NCBI GenBank assembly: GCA_015062605.1
Contig: SUUI01000001.1
Coordinates: 124,001 to 188,000, forward strand
Source of the DNA: Eggerthellaceae bacterium
Lineage (GTDB): Bacteria > Actinomycetota > Coriobacteriia > Coriobacteriales > Eggerthellaceae
DNA length: 64,000 nucleotides
Direction of reading: 5' to 3'
Below, in pieces: positions 8,452 through 16,751 of this stretch (positions within the stretch are counted from its first letter, which is position 1; every line of letters begins with the position of its first letter). A program made the position numbers and the translations under genes. The notes below the pieces were generated by a model. It saw only the letters and a program-made list of their open reading frames with translations. It ran no database searches and was not told where the DNA came from.

Positions 8452-9459
8452 CTAGGAAAGCTTGAATGCGCCGGTCGATTGGTCGTAGGAAAGACCCTTC
8501 TCCAGATAACCCTTCTCCTGCATCCATGCGAGCACGGGATCGATCATGGCGTTCGTTGGCAGCTGGCAGGTCGGATATTCGCTGATCGGATAGCTGTTCG
8601 CGATCGCCTCGGACAGGTTCGCCTTGCTCACGAGCAGCGCACGATACGACTCGGGATTCGCGTTGATGCGCTTCGCGGCATCGTCCCACACGCCCTTGAG
8701 CGCCTCGACGATGGCCGTTCCGTTCCCCTTGCCCAGGAAATCCGCGCGCGCGACCATGATGGATTGCGAGATGTTGTCGCCTTGCGTGTCATCGGCAAGC
8801 AGGATGCATCCTTGCGATTCGCCGAGCGAGAGAAGCGAACCCGGCAAGGCCGCTGCGGCCACCGAATTGCTCTGCATCTCCTGGTAGCGCACGGGAAGCT
8901 TCTGAATCTCCTCGACGACGATGTCTTCCTTCGCGATGCCCGCTCGTTCCATCAGCTTATCCATCACGTATTCGAGGATGGTGTTCGAACCGACGCCGAT
9001 GCCCTTGCCTTTCAGGTCGGCAAGCGACGTGATGCCCGAATCGGGGCTCGTCATGATACCGAAGCGCCCCTGCTTGGCCGTCGTGCCGAGCGTGATCCAC
9101 TCAACGCGCAGATCAACGCCCGAATTCGCGACGATTGCGGCGCTGACCATCGGGTCGGTCATCGCCAGATCGACCTCGCCGGAAACCACGCCGGCGATCA
9201 GTTCAGTCGCCGATTGGAAGATGTGTATCTCGACATCAAGGCCGGCTTCTTTGAAAAGGCCTTCCTCCTCTGCAACCCACATGGGGAGGATGTCCTCGGT
9301 GGCAAGCGTTCCGATGACCACCTTGCCGCTCACATCGGCCTTGGCGCCCGAACCCGAACCTGCGCCCGATCCTGAGGACGATTGCCCGCACGCAGCAAGG
9401 CAAAGCGCTGCGCACAGCGCGATGGCGATTCCGACCAATTTGAACATCCGTGAAACCAT
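8452..9459 (-). CDS. ABC substrate-binding lipoprotein, NMT1/SsuA-like
   Basis: 335 residues from the chosen start. The signal peptide ends in a lipobox (LCLAAC), so the mature protein is probably anchored at the outer face of the membrane. A Ser/Gly-rich linker follows, then the type-2 periplasmic-binding fold with VVIGTLATEDILPMWVAEEEG and GEVDLAMTDP, as in NMT1/THI5-like and sulfonate receptors. The ATG at 9459 was chosen over the longer frame because AAGGAG lies about 8 bases upstream and the signal peptide then begins normally. It is first in the three-gene importer operon. The ligand is unknown. Confidence 0.88.
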   Translation of the reverse strand: MVSRMFKLVGIAIALCAALCLAACGQSSSGSGAGSGSGAKADVSGKVVIGTLATEDILPMWVAEEEGLFKEAGLDVEIHIFQSATELIAGVVSGEVDLAMTDPMVSAAIVANSGVDLRVEWITLGTTAKQGRFGIMTSPDSGITSLADLKGKGIGVGSNTILEYVMDKLMERAGIAKEDIVVEEIQKLPVRYQEMQSNSVAAAALPGSLLSLGESQGCILLADDTQGDNISQSIMVARADFLGKGNGTAIVEALKGVWDDAAKRINANPESYRALLVSKANLSEAIANSYPISEYPTCQLPTNAMIDPVLAWMQEKGYLEKGLSYDQSTGAFKLS

Positions 9460-9550
9460 GCGGGTCTCCTTCGCTCGAATATGATTTGCATGGAAAAGGT
9501 CGTCTGCACAGCATGCTGCACGCCTGCACAGCGCAGACTCCCACATATTC

Positions 9551-9580
9551 ATGATAGAGACCCGCGTGGCGGTTCATCAA
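9551..9580 (-). promoter_or_regulatory. Candidate promoter of the ABC importer operon
   Basis: On the minus strand, TTGATG (9575-9580) and TATCAT (9551-9556) are separated by 18 bases. The -35 hexamer lies inside the first GTTCAT palindrome, the usual placement of a repressor operator. Confidence 0.5.
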
Positions 9581-9585
9581 TGAAC
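9572..9585. promoter_or_regulatory. Palindromic operator candidate 1
   Basis: GTTCAT-CA-ATGAAC is a perfect 6-2-6 inverted repeat. It overlaps the -35 of the candidate leftward promoter and shares its half-site with a second palindrome 28 bases away, centre to centre. A dimeric regulator such as the nearby TetR protein is the natural candidate. Confidence 0.6.
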
Positions 9586-9600
9586 AATCACCTGCCGTTT

Positions 9601-9612
9601 GTTCATTTGAAC
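9601..9612. promoter_or_regulatory. Palindromic operator candidate 2
   Basis: GTTCA-TT-TGAAC is a perfect 5-2-5 inverted repeat with the same half-site as the palindrome at 9572-9585. It lies upstream of the leftward promoter and between it and the molybdoenzyme promoter. Confidence 0.55.
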
Positions 9613-9732
9613 GACATGTGACGGCACAAAGGCACGCGACGGAATCGGGAAACCGAAGCCTTGAGCAGGAAACAGTGCTTTTTGATGATTTTTCCGAATT
9701 CTTGATAGTTCCCTTCTCCATGCCCTGCTCGG

Positions 9733-9738
9733 TACAAT
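9733..9738 (+). promoter_or_regulatory. -10 element for the molybdoenzyme operon
   Basis: TACAAT lies about 40 bases before the start codon. There is no good -35 at 16-18 bases, so an activator may be needed. The start codon itself has a strong GGAGAGGAGAGG purine-rich ribosome site. Confidence 0.45.
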
Positions 9739-9779
9739 TGATGCACGAGAGTTAAGAAATCGAGAGGGAGAGGAGAGGT

Positions 9780-12302
9780 ATGGATTACCAAGAGTTTCTG
9801 GATACGCTCGACCGCAAAGCGTATCACGATGGCGAATGGCGCTGGCAAGAAGGAGATGTCACCGTCACGCGCACCAACCATTGGTCGCCTCCGGGCTGCC
9901 ATAACGGCTGCGGCGTGCTGCTTTCCGTCGATAAGGACGGCAAGCTCGTCCACGTCGAGGGCGACCCGCTGAACCCCTTCAACGGCGGCAAGCTGTGCAT
10001 GCGTTGCATCGACTTGCCCGAGCAACAGCAATCGCCCTACCGCCTGCGTTACCCGCTGCGTCGCGCCGGTGAGCGCGGCGAGAACAAGTGGGAGCGCATC
10101 ACGTGGGATGAGGCCTACGACGAGATCGTCGAGAAGGTCAACTGGATCAAGGAGAACTTCGGCTCGCACACCATCCTGTTCGACCACGGCACGGGCCGAG
10201 ACATCGGTTGGCAGCTGCCCCTGTTCGCCTCGACCGCGCTCGAGACCCCGAACGTTTCGAACTTCGGCTTCTCGGGATTCGCGTGCTACCTTCCCCGCAT
10301 GATCGGTTCGTCGGCAAAGATGGGCGAGATGAACATCATCGACGTGTCCGAGACCCATGAGCTGCGCTACGCGGATCCTTCGTTCCGCCGCCCCGACGTC
10401 ATCATGGTCTGGGGCAACGAGCCTCTGAAGGCGAACGCCGACGGCTTCCTCGGCCACTGGATCGTCGAATGCATGCAGATGGGCACGAAGATCATCACGA
10501 TCGACCCGCGCCTGACCTGGCTCGGCACGCGTGCAGAATACTGGCTGCAGATCCGCCCGGGCACTGACGGCGCGCTCGGCATCGCTATGCTGAACACCAT
10601 CATCAACGAGGACCTCGTCGACCACGATTTCATCGATTGCTGGACGTACGGGTACGAGCAGCTGGTCGAGTCCGTGCAGGGTAAGGACGCCGACTGGGCG
10701 GCCGAGATCTGCGATCTCGATGCCGACCTCATCCGTGCTGCAGCCCGCATGTACGCCAACGCGGAATCCGCCGCCATCCAGTGGGGCCTCGCATTCGAGC
10801 AGCAGATCGCCGCATTGGGCGTCACCGCCGCCGCGTGCGACCTCATGGGCGTCACCGGCAACATCGACAACCCCGGCGGTAACCTGCTCATGAAATGCGC
10901 TTTCGATATCGAGAAGCGCTACGGTCTGGGCGACTTCAAGATCCCGCGCGAGAACTACTCGAAGAAGCTCACCACATCGGCGGGTATCGAGGAATCCGAT
11001 ATCGTCGCGTGCGCATCGGCGGACTCGTTCATCCATGCATGCGAGGCTGATGAGCCCTACAAGATCCAGATGCTCTGGATCGAGTCGGGCAACCCGCTCG
11101 CCTGCTCTTCGATGGACGCCCCGCGCGCCTACGAGGCCATGCGCCGCATCCCCTATGTCGTGGTCGCCGACCCGTTCATGACGCCGACCGCGGTCGCAGC
11201 GGCCGACATCGTGCTCCCGGTCGCATTCAGCTGCGAGCGCAACTCCGTGCGCACCTGGTGGACCCCCGTTCGCTCCATTTCCAAGTGCACGAGCTTCTAC
11301 GAGGCGAAATCCGATGAGGAGATCATCCTCGAGCTCGGCAGACGTCTGAAGCCCGAGAACTGGCCGTGGAAGGATGACCATGAGCTGTGCACGTGGTACC
11401 TGCTCGACGAATATGCCGAAGGAGGCACGACGTACGAGGGCAGCTTCGAAGAGCTGCAGGAGCGCGGCGGCTTCAAGTACTGGGATTGGGATGCCACGTA
11501 CTACAAGTACAAGAAGGGCCTGTGCCGTCCGGACGGGCAGCTCGGATTCGATACCGCAACGGGCCGTTTCGAGTTCTGGAGCTGGGGTTACAACCATTGG
11601 GGCGTCGATCCGATGCCGTATCACATCGAGCCGCAGGACGGTCCTATCGCCGACCCCGAGCAGTTCGCGGAGTATCCGCTCATCGCAACGTCGGGCGGAC
11701 GCTCGTACGAGTTCTTCCACTCCGAGCATCGCATGTTCGAGACGATGCGCGAGTTCCATCCGTGGCCGCTCGTCACCATCAACCCGAAGACCGCCGAGAA
11801 GCACGGCATCCAAGACGGCGACTGGGTGTGGATCGAAAGCCCGCACGGACGTTGCCGCCAGAAGGCGTATCTCTTCCCTGGCATCAAGGAGAACACCATC
11901 CACATGGAGCACGCGTGGTGGTACCCGGAAACGGAAGGCGCGGAGCCGAATCTGTTCGGCGTGTTCGATTCGAACATCAACAACATGACGAAGATCTTCG
12001 AAACCGGTCAAGGCGGCATCGGCTCGGGCATCAAGAGCTTCCTGGCGAAGATCTACAAGTACCAGGACGGCGACGTAATGCCCGGTCAGATCGTTACGCG
12101 TGAAGGCGGATTCGGCGATTACGTCCCCGGCGTGTGGGCTGGCGATCTCAAGCACGCGAAGCTACGCGAGGGCCAAGGCGCCATCATCTCGGACGAGGTG
12201 CGTCGCGCAGTCGAGCAGAAGGTCCAGGATGCGAACATGCAGGGCCGCGAAGCTCTCAAGAAGGCCATGGCAGACGGCAAAGCCGAGCTTGAGCAGGAAT
12301 AG
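9780..12302 (+). CDS. DMSO-reductase-family molybdopterin oxidoreductase, cytoplasmic catalytic subunit
   Basis: 840 residues. It has an N-terminal Fe-S segment, the molybdopterin oxidoreductase core and a C-terminal dinucleotide-binding domain (about 620-760, ending GDWVWIESPHGR and beyond). It should bind bis-MGD. C169 in GFACYLPRM aligns by context with the Mo-coordinating residue. The cluster region has C40, C44, C73 and C76, but the usual first Cys of the C-x2/3-C-x3-C motif is replaced (Ser36/Pro37), so the cluster ligation is unusual. There is no Tat signal, so the enzyme is probably cytoplasmic. Acetylene hydratase and the gut catechol dehydroxylases are the nearest relatives I recall. 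The substrate is not known. The small ferredoxin gene follows within 14 bases. Confidence 0.9.
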   Translation: MDYQEFLDTLDRKAYHDGEWRWQEGDVTVTRTNHWSPPGCHNGCGVLLSVDKDGKLVHVEGDPLNPFNGGKLCMRCIDLPEQQQSPYRLRYPLRRAGERGENKWERITWDEAYDEIVEKVNWIKENFGSHTILFDHGTGRDIGWQLPLFASTALETPNVSNFGFSGFACYLPRMIGSSAKMGEMNIIDVSETHELRYADPSFRRPDVIMVWGNEPLKANADGFLGHWIVECMQMGTKIITIDPRLTWLGTRAEYWLQIRPGTDGALGIAMLNTIINEDLVDHDFIDCWTYGYEQLVESVQGKDADWAAEICDLDADLIRAAARMYANAESAAIQWGLAFEQQIAALGVTAAACDLMGVTGNIDNPGGNLLMKCAFDIEKRYGLGDFKIPRENYSKKLTTSAGIEESDIVACASADSFIHACEADEPYKIQMLWIESGNPLACSSMDAPRAYEAMRRIPYVVVADPFMTPTAVAAADIVLPVAFSCERNSVRTWWTPVRSISKCTSFYEAKSDEEIILELGRRLKPENWPWKDDHELCTWYLLDEYAEGGTTYEGSFEELQERGGFKYWDWDATYYKYKKGLCRPDGQLGFDTATGRFEFWSWGYNHWGVDPMPYHIEPQDGPIADPEQFAEYPLIATSGGRSYEFFHSEHRMFETMREFHPWPLVTINPKTAEKHGIQDGDWVWIESPHGRCRQKAYLFPGIKENTIHMEHAWWYPETEGAEPNLFGVFDSNINNMTKIFETGQGGIGSGIKSFLAKIYKYQDGDVMPGQIVTREGGFGDYVPGVWAGDLKHAKLREGQGAIISDEVRRAVEQKVQDANMQGREALKKAMADGKAELEQE

Positions 12303-12316
12303 GAGGCTAATCAGTT

Positions 12317-12661
12317 ATGAAAGCGTTGCTCGTTAACAGTGAGTACTGCACAGGCTGCCATTCCTGTGAGGTTTCCTGCAAGGATCATTTGCAGCTCCCT
12401 AAAGGGGAATTCGGCATCAAAGTGACGGAGGTTGGACCGTTCCAGTTCACTGCATCCGATCACGCAGGCGCATGGGAATGGACGTACACCCCGATCGTCA
12501 CCCAAGCGTGCGACCTGTGCGCCGAGCGCACCGAAATCGGGAAGATGCCGCTGTGCGTGCAGCATTGCCAAGCGTGGTGCATGTATTACGGCGAAATCGA
12601 GGATCTTGTGAAGAAGATCGACGGCAAGACCCGTTGGACTTTGCTTGCAGTAGCGCAATAG
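12317..12661 (+). CDS. Small 4Fe-4S ferredoxin-like electron-transfer subunit
   Basis: 114 residues, about half the length of a DmsB-type subunit. Eight to nine cysteines fit two 4Fe-4S clusters: C11/C14/C17/C21 and C65/C68/C80/C84, with an extra C88. It should pass electrons to the molybdoenzyme encoded 14 bases upstream; both are likely one transcript. There is no membrane anchor or Tat signal, so the complex is soluble. AGGAGG precedes the start by about 10 bases. The electron donor is not encoded here; a cytoplasmic flavoprotein or ferredoxin is possible. A strong terminator follows. Confidence 0.92.
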   Translation: MKALLVNSEYCTGCHSCEVSCKDHLQLPKGEFGIKVTEVGPFQFTASDHAGAWEWTYTPIVTQACDLCAERTEIGKMPLCVQHCQAWCMYYGEIEDLVKKIDGKTRWTLLAVAQ

Positions 12662-12690
12662 CGCGATTGCAGACTATCGGGCTTCCCACG

Positions 12691-12724
12691 AGCGGGCAGG
12701 TGCTTTCGCATCTGCCCGCTTTCT
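12691..12724 (+). terminator. Terminator of the molybdoenzyme operon
   Basis: A GC-rich hairpin (AGCGGGCAGGTGC pairing with GCATCTGCCCGCT, loop TTTC) is followed by a short T-rich run. It lies 30 bases past the ferredoxin stop and also separates the operon from the converging luxR-type gene. Confidence 0.85.
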
Positions 12725-12742
12725 ATGCGAGCGGGCTTTCCG

Positions 12743-13189
12743 TCATTCTTCCCCATCATTGGGAAGCTTATCGTATGAGCGCAGGAGCGTTTCCAACTCG
12801 CGCGTCGAATGGATTCCCAGCTTGCGGAAAATGCTGTACTTGTGCGTGTTCACAGTCGCAACCGATATTCCCAGGAAGTCAGCGATGTAGTCGACCTTGC
12901 GGCCGTTCGCGACGTAACGAAGGACATGGCCCTCCGACTTCGTCAAACCATAATCGTCGATCACGTGAAGGATGGATCTCTTGCGACGATAGGGGATCTC
13001 ATGCTGGATGGGGGCGAGGAACGATTGCTTCGTACGCGCATATTCCACGACATCAAGCGCATCGATGGCCTCGATGAGCGCGAGCTGCAGCTCCTTCTTG
13101 CTCTTATCCTTCAGAATATAATCGGGAATCCCCTGATAGAAAACCGCAGCTTTCTCAAGTACAAGCTTTTCGTCATCGTTGATAAACAC
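12743..13189 (-). CDS. Small LuxR-type (GerE domain) transcriptional regulator
   Basis: 148 residues. The C-terminal half carries the LuxR helix-turn-helix (YGLTKSEGHVLRYVANG, then GISVATVNTHKYSIFRKLG, about 82-128). The first 70 residues are soluble and match no sensor domain I recognise, and there is no receiver aspartate pattern. A GTG start is preceded by AAAGGGG. The gene follows the MFS gene by 65 bases on the same strand and converges on the molybdoenzyme operon. Eggerthellaceae often place LuxR-type regulators beside such reductase genes, so control of the molybdoenzyme or of the GH2-MFS operon is plausible but not shown. Confidence 0.88.
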   Translation of the reverse strand: MFINDDEKLVLEKAAVFYQGIPDYILKDKSKKELQLALIEAIDALDVVEYARTKQSFLAPIQHEIPYRRKRSILHVIDDYGLTKSEGHVLRYVANGRKVDYIADFLGISVATVNTHKYSIFRKLGIHSTRELETLLRSYDKLPNDGEE

Positions 13190-13254
13190 GCTCTATCCCC
13201 TTTCTGAATGCTCCCTGCTCTCTCTATGTCGATCAATTCGCTTTCTACAATATT

Positions 13255-14559
13255 CTACTTCTTCGAACGCGAGAAGACCGCGACCGCGATGAATGTGAGC
13301 GCACCCACGATGGCGCCGCCGAGAAAGATGAGCGACGACGGCGTGAACCCGTTTCCCACGACGCCGAAGCCGGCAATCGCACCCGATGACGCGCTGATGG
13401 TCGACCCGATCCACGGACCAATGAGCATGGGAATGAGCACCACCATGAAGATACGCAGGCCCTGCACCATGCCGACGCGTCCGCCGGGCGTGTTGTTGCG
13501 CACTTCCGCCGCCATGCACGCAACCGCGGAAAGATAGCCCGACAGCATGAGCACCGATCCCACGAACACGCCGATCGTGTTCGTAAGCAGCGTGAGCACC
13601 AGGCAGCCGACGAGGAACAGCACGATGGGGATGATGACCGCCTTCACAAAGCCCACGCGGTCGACGCGGCGACCGTAGAAGATGGTGAAAATCGATGCGA
13701 TGATGATGCCCGGGGCCATGACGAACACGTAATTCTCGCCCAAAATGTACGGAAGACGCAGGTACAGAACGTAGTAGGGCATGAACACCTGCAGCGCAGT
13801 CGAGAACACGCAATACGCAAAAAGCACCAGGTAGAGCAGGCGGTTCTCACGCGCTGCGGTCGGTGTGAACCCGTACGCGAGCTCGCGGAAGTAACTGCTG
13901 TCGCGCTTGGGCTCGGGGTGCGAGTCCTCCATCAGCACGAGCGAAAGGATCGCCACCACGATGACGATGCCGCCGATGATGGCGAAGAAAAGCGGGTAAT
14001 CGTACGTCACGGTGCCGTCCGGGCGCACGATCATGAGGAACATAGCGCCACCGAATACCACGAGCATCGACAAAAGGGGCATGGCGGAATTCACGCCCTC
14101 CACGCGTCCGCGGTTCGTTTCGTCGGTGATGTCGGTCATCCATGCATTGAAGCATGAGTCATTCGACAAGCTTCCGAAGAAGGTCATGATGCAGTCAAAG
14201 GCAATGGTTAAGGAGATGCCGAGCGTCGCAGCCGCCGCAGCATCGGCAGCAAGCGTCTCGGAGATGTTCTGCAATACCGAGAAAACGAGGATCGAGATAC
14301 CCCACAACACCGTACCGATAACGATGAAGATCTTACGGCGTCCTACGCGATCGCTCCATGTACCCAACAATAGGGTCGTCGCCGTCGCGGTGATGGCTGA
14401 TGCGCTCACCATGAGGGCAACGTCTGACAACGATGCTCCAAACGCATCTTGGATAAACAGGTTGAAGAAGTTGTTCTCAACCGCCCAGGCAATCTGCCCC
14501 GTAAGCGCTACGACAACGATTAAAAACCATGCCCTGCGACTCAGCTTCGTGCGTTGCAT
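13255..14559 (-). CDS. Major facilitator superfamily transporter
   Basis: 434 residues with about twelve hydrophobic segments. The loop between segments 2 and 3 has the MFS signature (GTWSDRVGRRK), and a second copy (GRRVDRVGFVK) follows segment 8, as expected from the internal duplication. I prefer the ATG at 14559, because AAAGGA is 8 bases before it and only 2 before the earlier ATG. It starts 10 bases after the GH2 glycosidase gene, so both probably share a transcript and the transporter likely imports the glycosidase substrate. The substrate is unknown; a sugar conjugate or glycoside is a reasonable guess. Confidence 0.88.
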   Translation of the reverse strand: MQRTKLSRRAWFLIVVVALTGQIAWAVENNFFNLFIQDAFGASLSDVALMVSASAITATATTLLLGTWSDRVGRRKIFIVIGTVLWGISILVFSVLQNISETLAADAAAAATLGISLTIAFDCIMTFFGSLSNDSCFNAWMTDITDETNRGRVEGVNSAMPLLSMLVVFGGAMFLMIVRPDGTVTYDYPLFFAIIGGIVIVVAILSLVLMEDSHPEPKRDSSYFRELAYGFTPTAARENRLLYLVLFAYCVFSTALQVFMPYYVLYLRLPYILGENYVFVMAPGIIIASIFTIFYGRRVDRVGFVKAVIIPIVLFLVGCLVLTLLTNTIGVFVGSVLMLSGYLSAVACMAAEVRNNTPGGRVGMVQGLRIFMVVLIPMLIGPWIGSTISASSGAIAGFGVVGNGFTPSSLIFLGGAIVGALTFIAVAVFSRSKK

Positions 14560-14569
14560 ATGCATCCTT

Positions 14570-16489
14570 TCATCCCTGGCAGGCTTCGTACATCTTGTTA
14601 ATGCGCCTATCGTAGGTCAATAATCCGTTCGTTTCCTCTTCGATGTCCGTTAACTGCGTGTATACATACCCGGCAAGACCGCTCTCTTCTAAGACCTCCA
14701 TCGTAGCGAGCTGCTCTGTCAATGCTTCGAACCACTTCCTGGGGTTTTCGAAAGAGTCGTAACCGTATGCGACCTCGCAAGAAGAATGCCCTGGTATATG
14801 CCACGTCAAACCACCGAATTCAGTCGTTGCGAACGCTCGCGCAGGTCTGTCGCCATCGGCTGTTTTCTCACGCAAGGGGTCAGGATAGACCTCCAACTCT
14901 CGGAAATAGTTGTGAACGCTGAAGTAGTCCCCCACACGTTGATCGTACCAACCACTCGTTGAATCAATGGGGCGTGTTTCATCCAAGCTGCGCGCGAAAT
15001 CCGTCATTGCGCGCGCATCGAACTGTCCCCACGCCTCGTTGAAAAGCACCCATGTCACGATGCACGGATGATTGCGTAGCGCGCGGATCGTCCCTTCGCA
15101 CGCATTGCGCCACTCGCTACGATAGACGGGATCCTCCGCAGCAAAGTGCGCATAATGCGAAGGTCCTTCGTCAGATAGCCGCGTCCATAAGTCCTTGAAC
15201 AAGGTAGGCAGTTGGCTTGTGTACCACTTTCCATACGTGCCGCCGCCGCTTACCATGTCTTGCCACACTAACATTCCCAATCGGTCGCAGTGATAATACC
15301 AACGCTCGCTTTCGACCTTTATGTGCTTTCGCATCATGTTGAAACCAAGCTTTTTTGCACTTCGAATATCGAACACGAGCGCCTCGTCAGCCGGTGCGGT
15401 CATAAGGCCATCGGGCCAATAGCCTTGGTCGAGCACTCCCTTGAGCAGAAACGGCTCATCGTTGAGATAGAAACGCGGGACGCCTTTCTCGTCCGCATGC
15501 ACCTCGCATGTGCGGAATGCGGCGTAGGAACCCACGCGATCTGCAGCAGTAAGAGGGCTCTCATCATCAGCGAAGACGAGCTGCAAGGTGTATAGGTACG
15601 GATCATCGGGTGACCATAGATGCGGGCTTTTGACCTGAATGAACACCTCTGCTGCGAAAGCATCACCCGTCATCTCGGTATGCGCTAAAGCCATACCGAC
15701 GCAGGTGCCCTCCGCATCGTGAGCCTCTGCGTGCAATGTTCCCGCAGCCGATGACTCAACGTAAAGGGCAATGCCTTCGCGCTTCGGGTCTGCATCGGCA
15801 TGAAGCGACACGATATGTGCCGCGTGCACGACTTCGCACCATACCGTTTGCCAGATGCCGCTCTGCGCGGTATACCAAATGTCACTCGGAAACAGTTTCT
15901 GCTTGCCTCGTAATTGCGTGCCGGTATCGCTTGGATCGGTCACACGCAACACCACTTCTATATGGCAAGACGATGCGGTTTCTTCTTGCGGAGCAACATG
16001 CGCCCCTTTGATCTCGGTAATCGCATCCGTGATATCAAAACAGAACGGCAGATACCCGCCCGTATGCGAGCCCACGACCTGCCCGTCCACGAAACACGTG
16101 CAACGATAATCAACCGCCTGGAAATGCAGGAGCAGTCGCTCACCGTCGTTTAGCTTCGGAACATCCACGATACGCCGATACCACAGTATCTCATCGGGCT
16201 GCACGCTACGCTCAACGCCCGAAAGCGGTGCTTCGGGTGAGAATGGCACGAGAATCTTTCCATCGAAAACACTCGGCACCATATCCTCGGTACCAGCCGC
16301 CTTCGTAATCGCATAATCCCAGTAGCCGTTCAGGTTCAGCCATCTTTCACGCGCGAACTGCGGCGTCGGATGCTTTTTGAGCACCGCATCCGAATCAAGC
16401 TGCTCACCCCACGGCGTTGAAAGCTTCACCTTCTCCGCTACATCATGCTTACGCGGTTTGGCAGCCAGTACACGTTTGAAATCCAGCAT
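14570..16489 (-). CDS. Glycoside hydrolase family 2 enzyme (beta-galactosidase/glucuronidase-like)
   Basis: 639 residues from the chosen start. It has the GH2 layout: sugar-binding jelly roll, Ig-like domain and TIM barrel. The acid/base is E485 in FNEAWG and the nucleophile is E557 in TTEFGG (numbered from the 16489 start). I chose that ATG because a GGGGG ribosome site lies 6-10 bases upstream; a longer frame begins at 16555. There is no signal peptide, so it acts in the cytoplasm, on material imported by the MFS protein encoded next. GH2 enzymes cleave beta-galactosides, glucuronides, mannosides or related conjugates; the specificity cannot be read here. Glycosidases are uncommon in largely asaccharolytic Eggerthellales. 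Confidence 0.9.
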   Translation of the reverse strand: MLDFKRVLAAKPRKHDVAEKVKLSTPWGEQLDSDAVLKKHPTPQFARERWLNLNGYWDYAITKAAGTEDMVPSVFDGKILVPFSPEAPLSGVERSVQPDEILWYRRIVDVPKLNDGERLLLHFQAVDYRCTCFVDGQVVGSHTGGYLPFCFDITDAITEIKGAHVAPQEETASSCHIEVVLRVTDPSDTGTQLRGKQKLFPSDIWYTAQSGIWQTVWCEVVHAAHIVSLHADADPKREGIALYVESSAAGTLHAEAHDAEGTCVGMALAHTEMTGDAFAAEVFIQVKSPHLWSPDDPYLYTLQLVFADDESPLTAADRVGSYAAFRTCEVHADEKGVPRFYLNDEPFLLKGVLDQGYWPDGLMTAPADEALVFDIRSAKKLGFNMMRKHIKVESERWYYHCDRLGMLVWQDMVSGGGTYGKWYTSQLPTLFKDLWTRLSDEGPSHYAHFAAEDPVYRSEWRNACEGTIRALRNHPCIVTWVLFNEAWGQFDARAMTDFARSLDETRPIDSTSGWYDQRVGDYFSVHNYFRELEVYPDPLREKTADGDRPARAFATTEFGGLTWHIPGHSSCEVAYGYDSFENPRKWFEALTEQLATMEVLEESGLAGYVYTQLTDIEEETNGLLTYDRRINKMYEACQG

Positions 16490-16632
16490 CGGCAATCCCC
16501 CTGATGCATCGTATCCGCTGTTGACGAGTTTTCTTTCGACACAATGGTAACGCAAGAGACTGCCCCGCGCGGTGATGATGAGTCCTAAGAATCGTCACCT
16601 CATGAACTCTGCACGATAATCCCAGTGCAGAA

Positions 16633-16663
16633 AAGAAGAAGTGCACCGAAATCGGTGCACTTC
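16633..16663 (-). terminator. Terminator of the alpha (rplQ) operon
   Basis: On the minus strand, AAGAAGTGCACCGA pairs with TCGGTGCACTTCTT, followed by CTTTTCTG. The stem is nearly symmetrical, so it may also shield the GH2 gene from upstream readthrough. Confidence 0.85.
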
Positions 16664-16751
16664 TTAATGACGCAATGCGGGGTTCGTTTGATAAACCCCC
16701 ATTGCCGCTCTTAAGCATCGAGCAGCCAATCGGCTCCATGCCGCTGCGTTG

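Larger units (their letters stand above)
9460..9779. promoter_or_regulatory. Divergent intergenic control region between the ABC importer and the molybdoenzyme
   Basis: This 320-base stretch has no gene. It separates the leftward receptor gene from the rightward molybdoenzyme gene. It holds a leftward promoter candidate (9551-9580), two related palindromes (9572-9585 and 9601-9612) and a rightward -10 (9733-9738). Open frames that cross it are shadows of the flanking genes. Confidence 0.7.

Noticed and set aside
9603-12155. 850-codon open frame on the minus strand opposite the molybdoenzyme gene
   Set aside because: It mirrors the GC-rich codons of the forward gene, has no family match and no ribosome site. 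The forward frame has clear cofactor-binding motifs.
12743-14559. A single MFS-LuxR fused membrane regulator, as known in Eggerthellaceae
   Set aside because: The MFS and LuxR genes are separated by a stop, 65 bases and a GTG start with its own ribosome site, so they are two proteins here.
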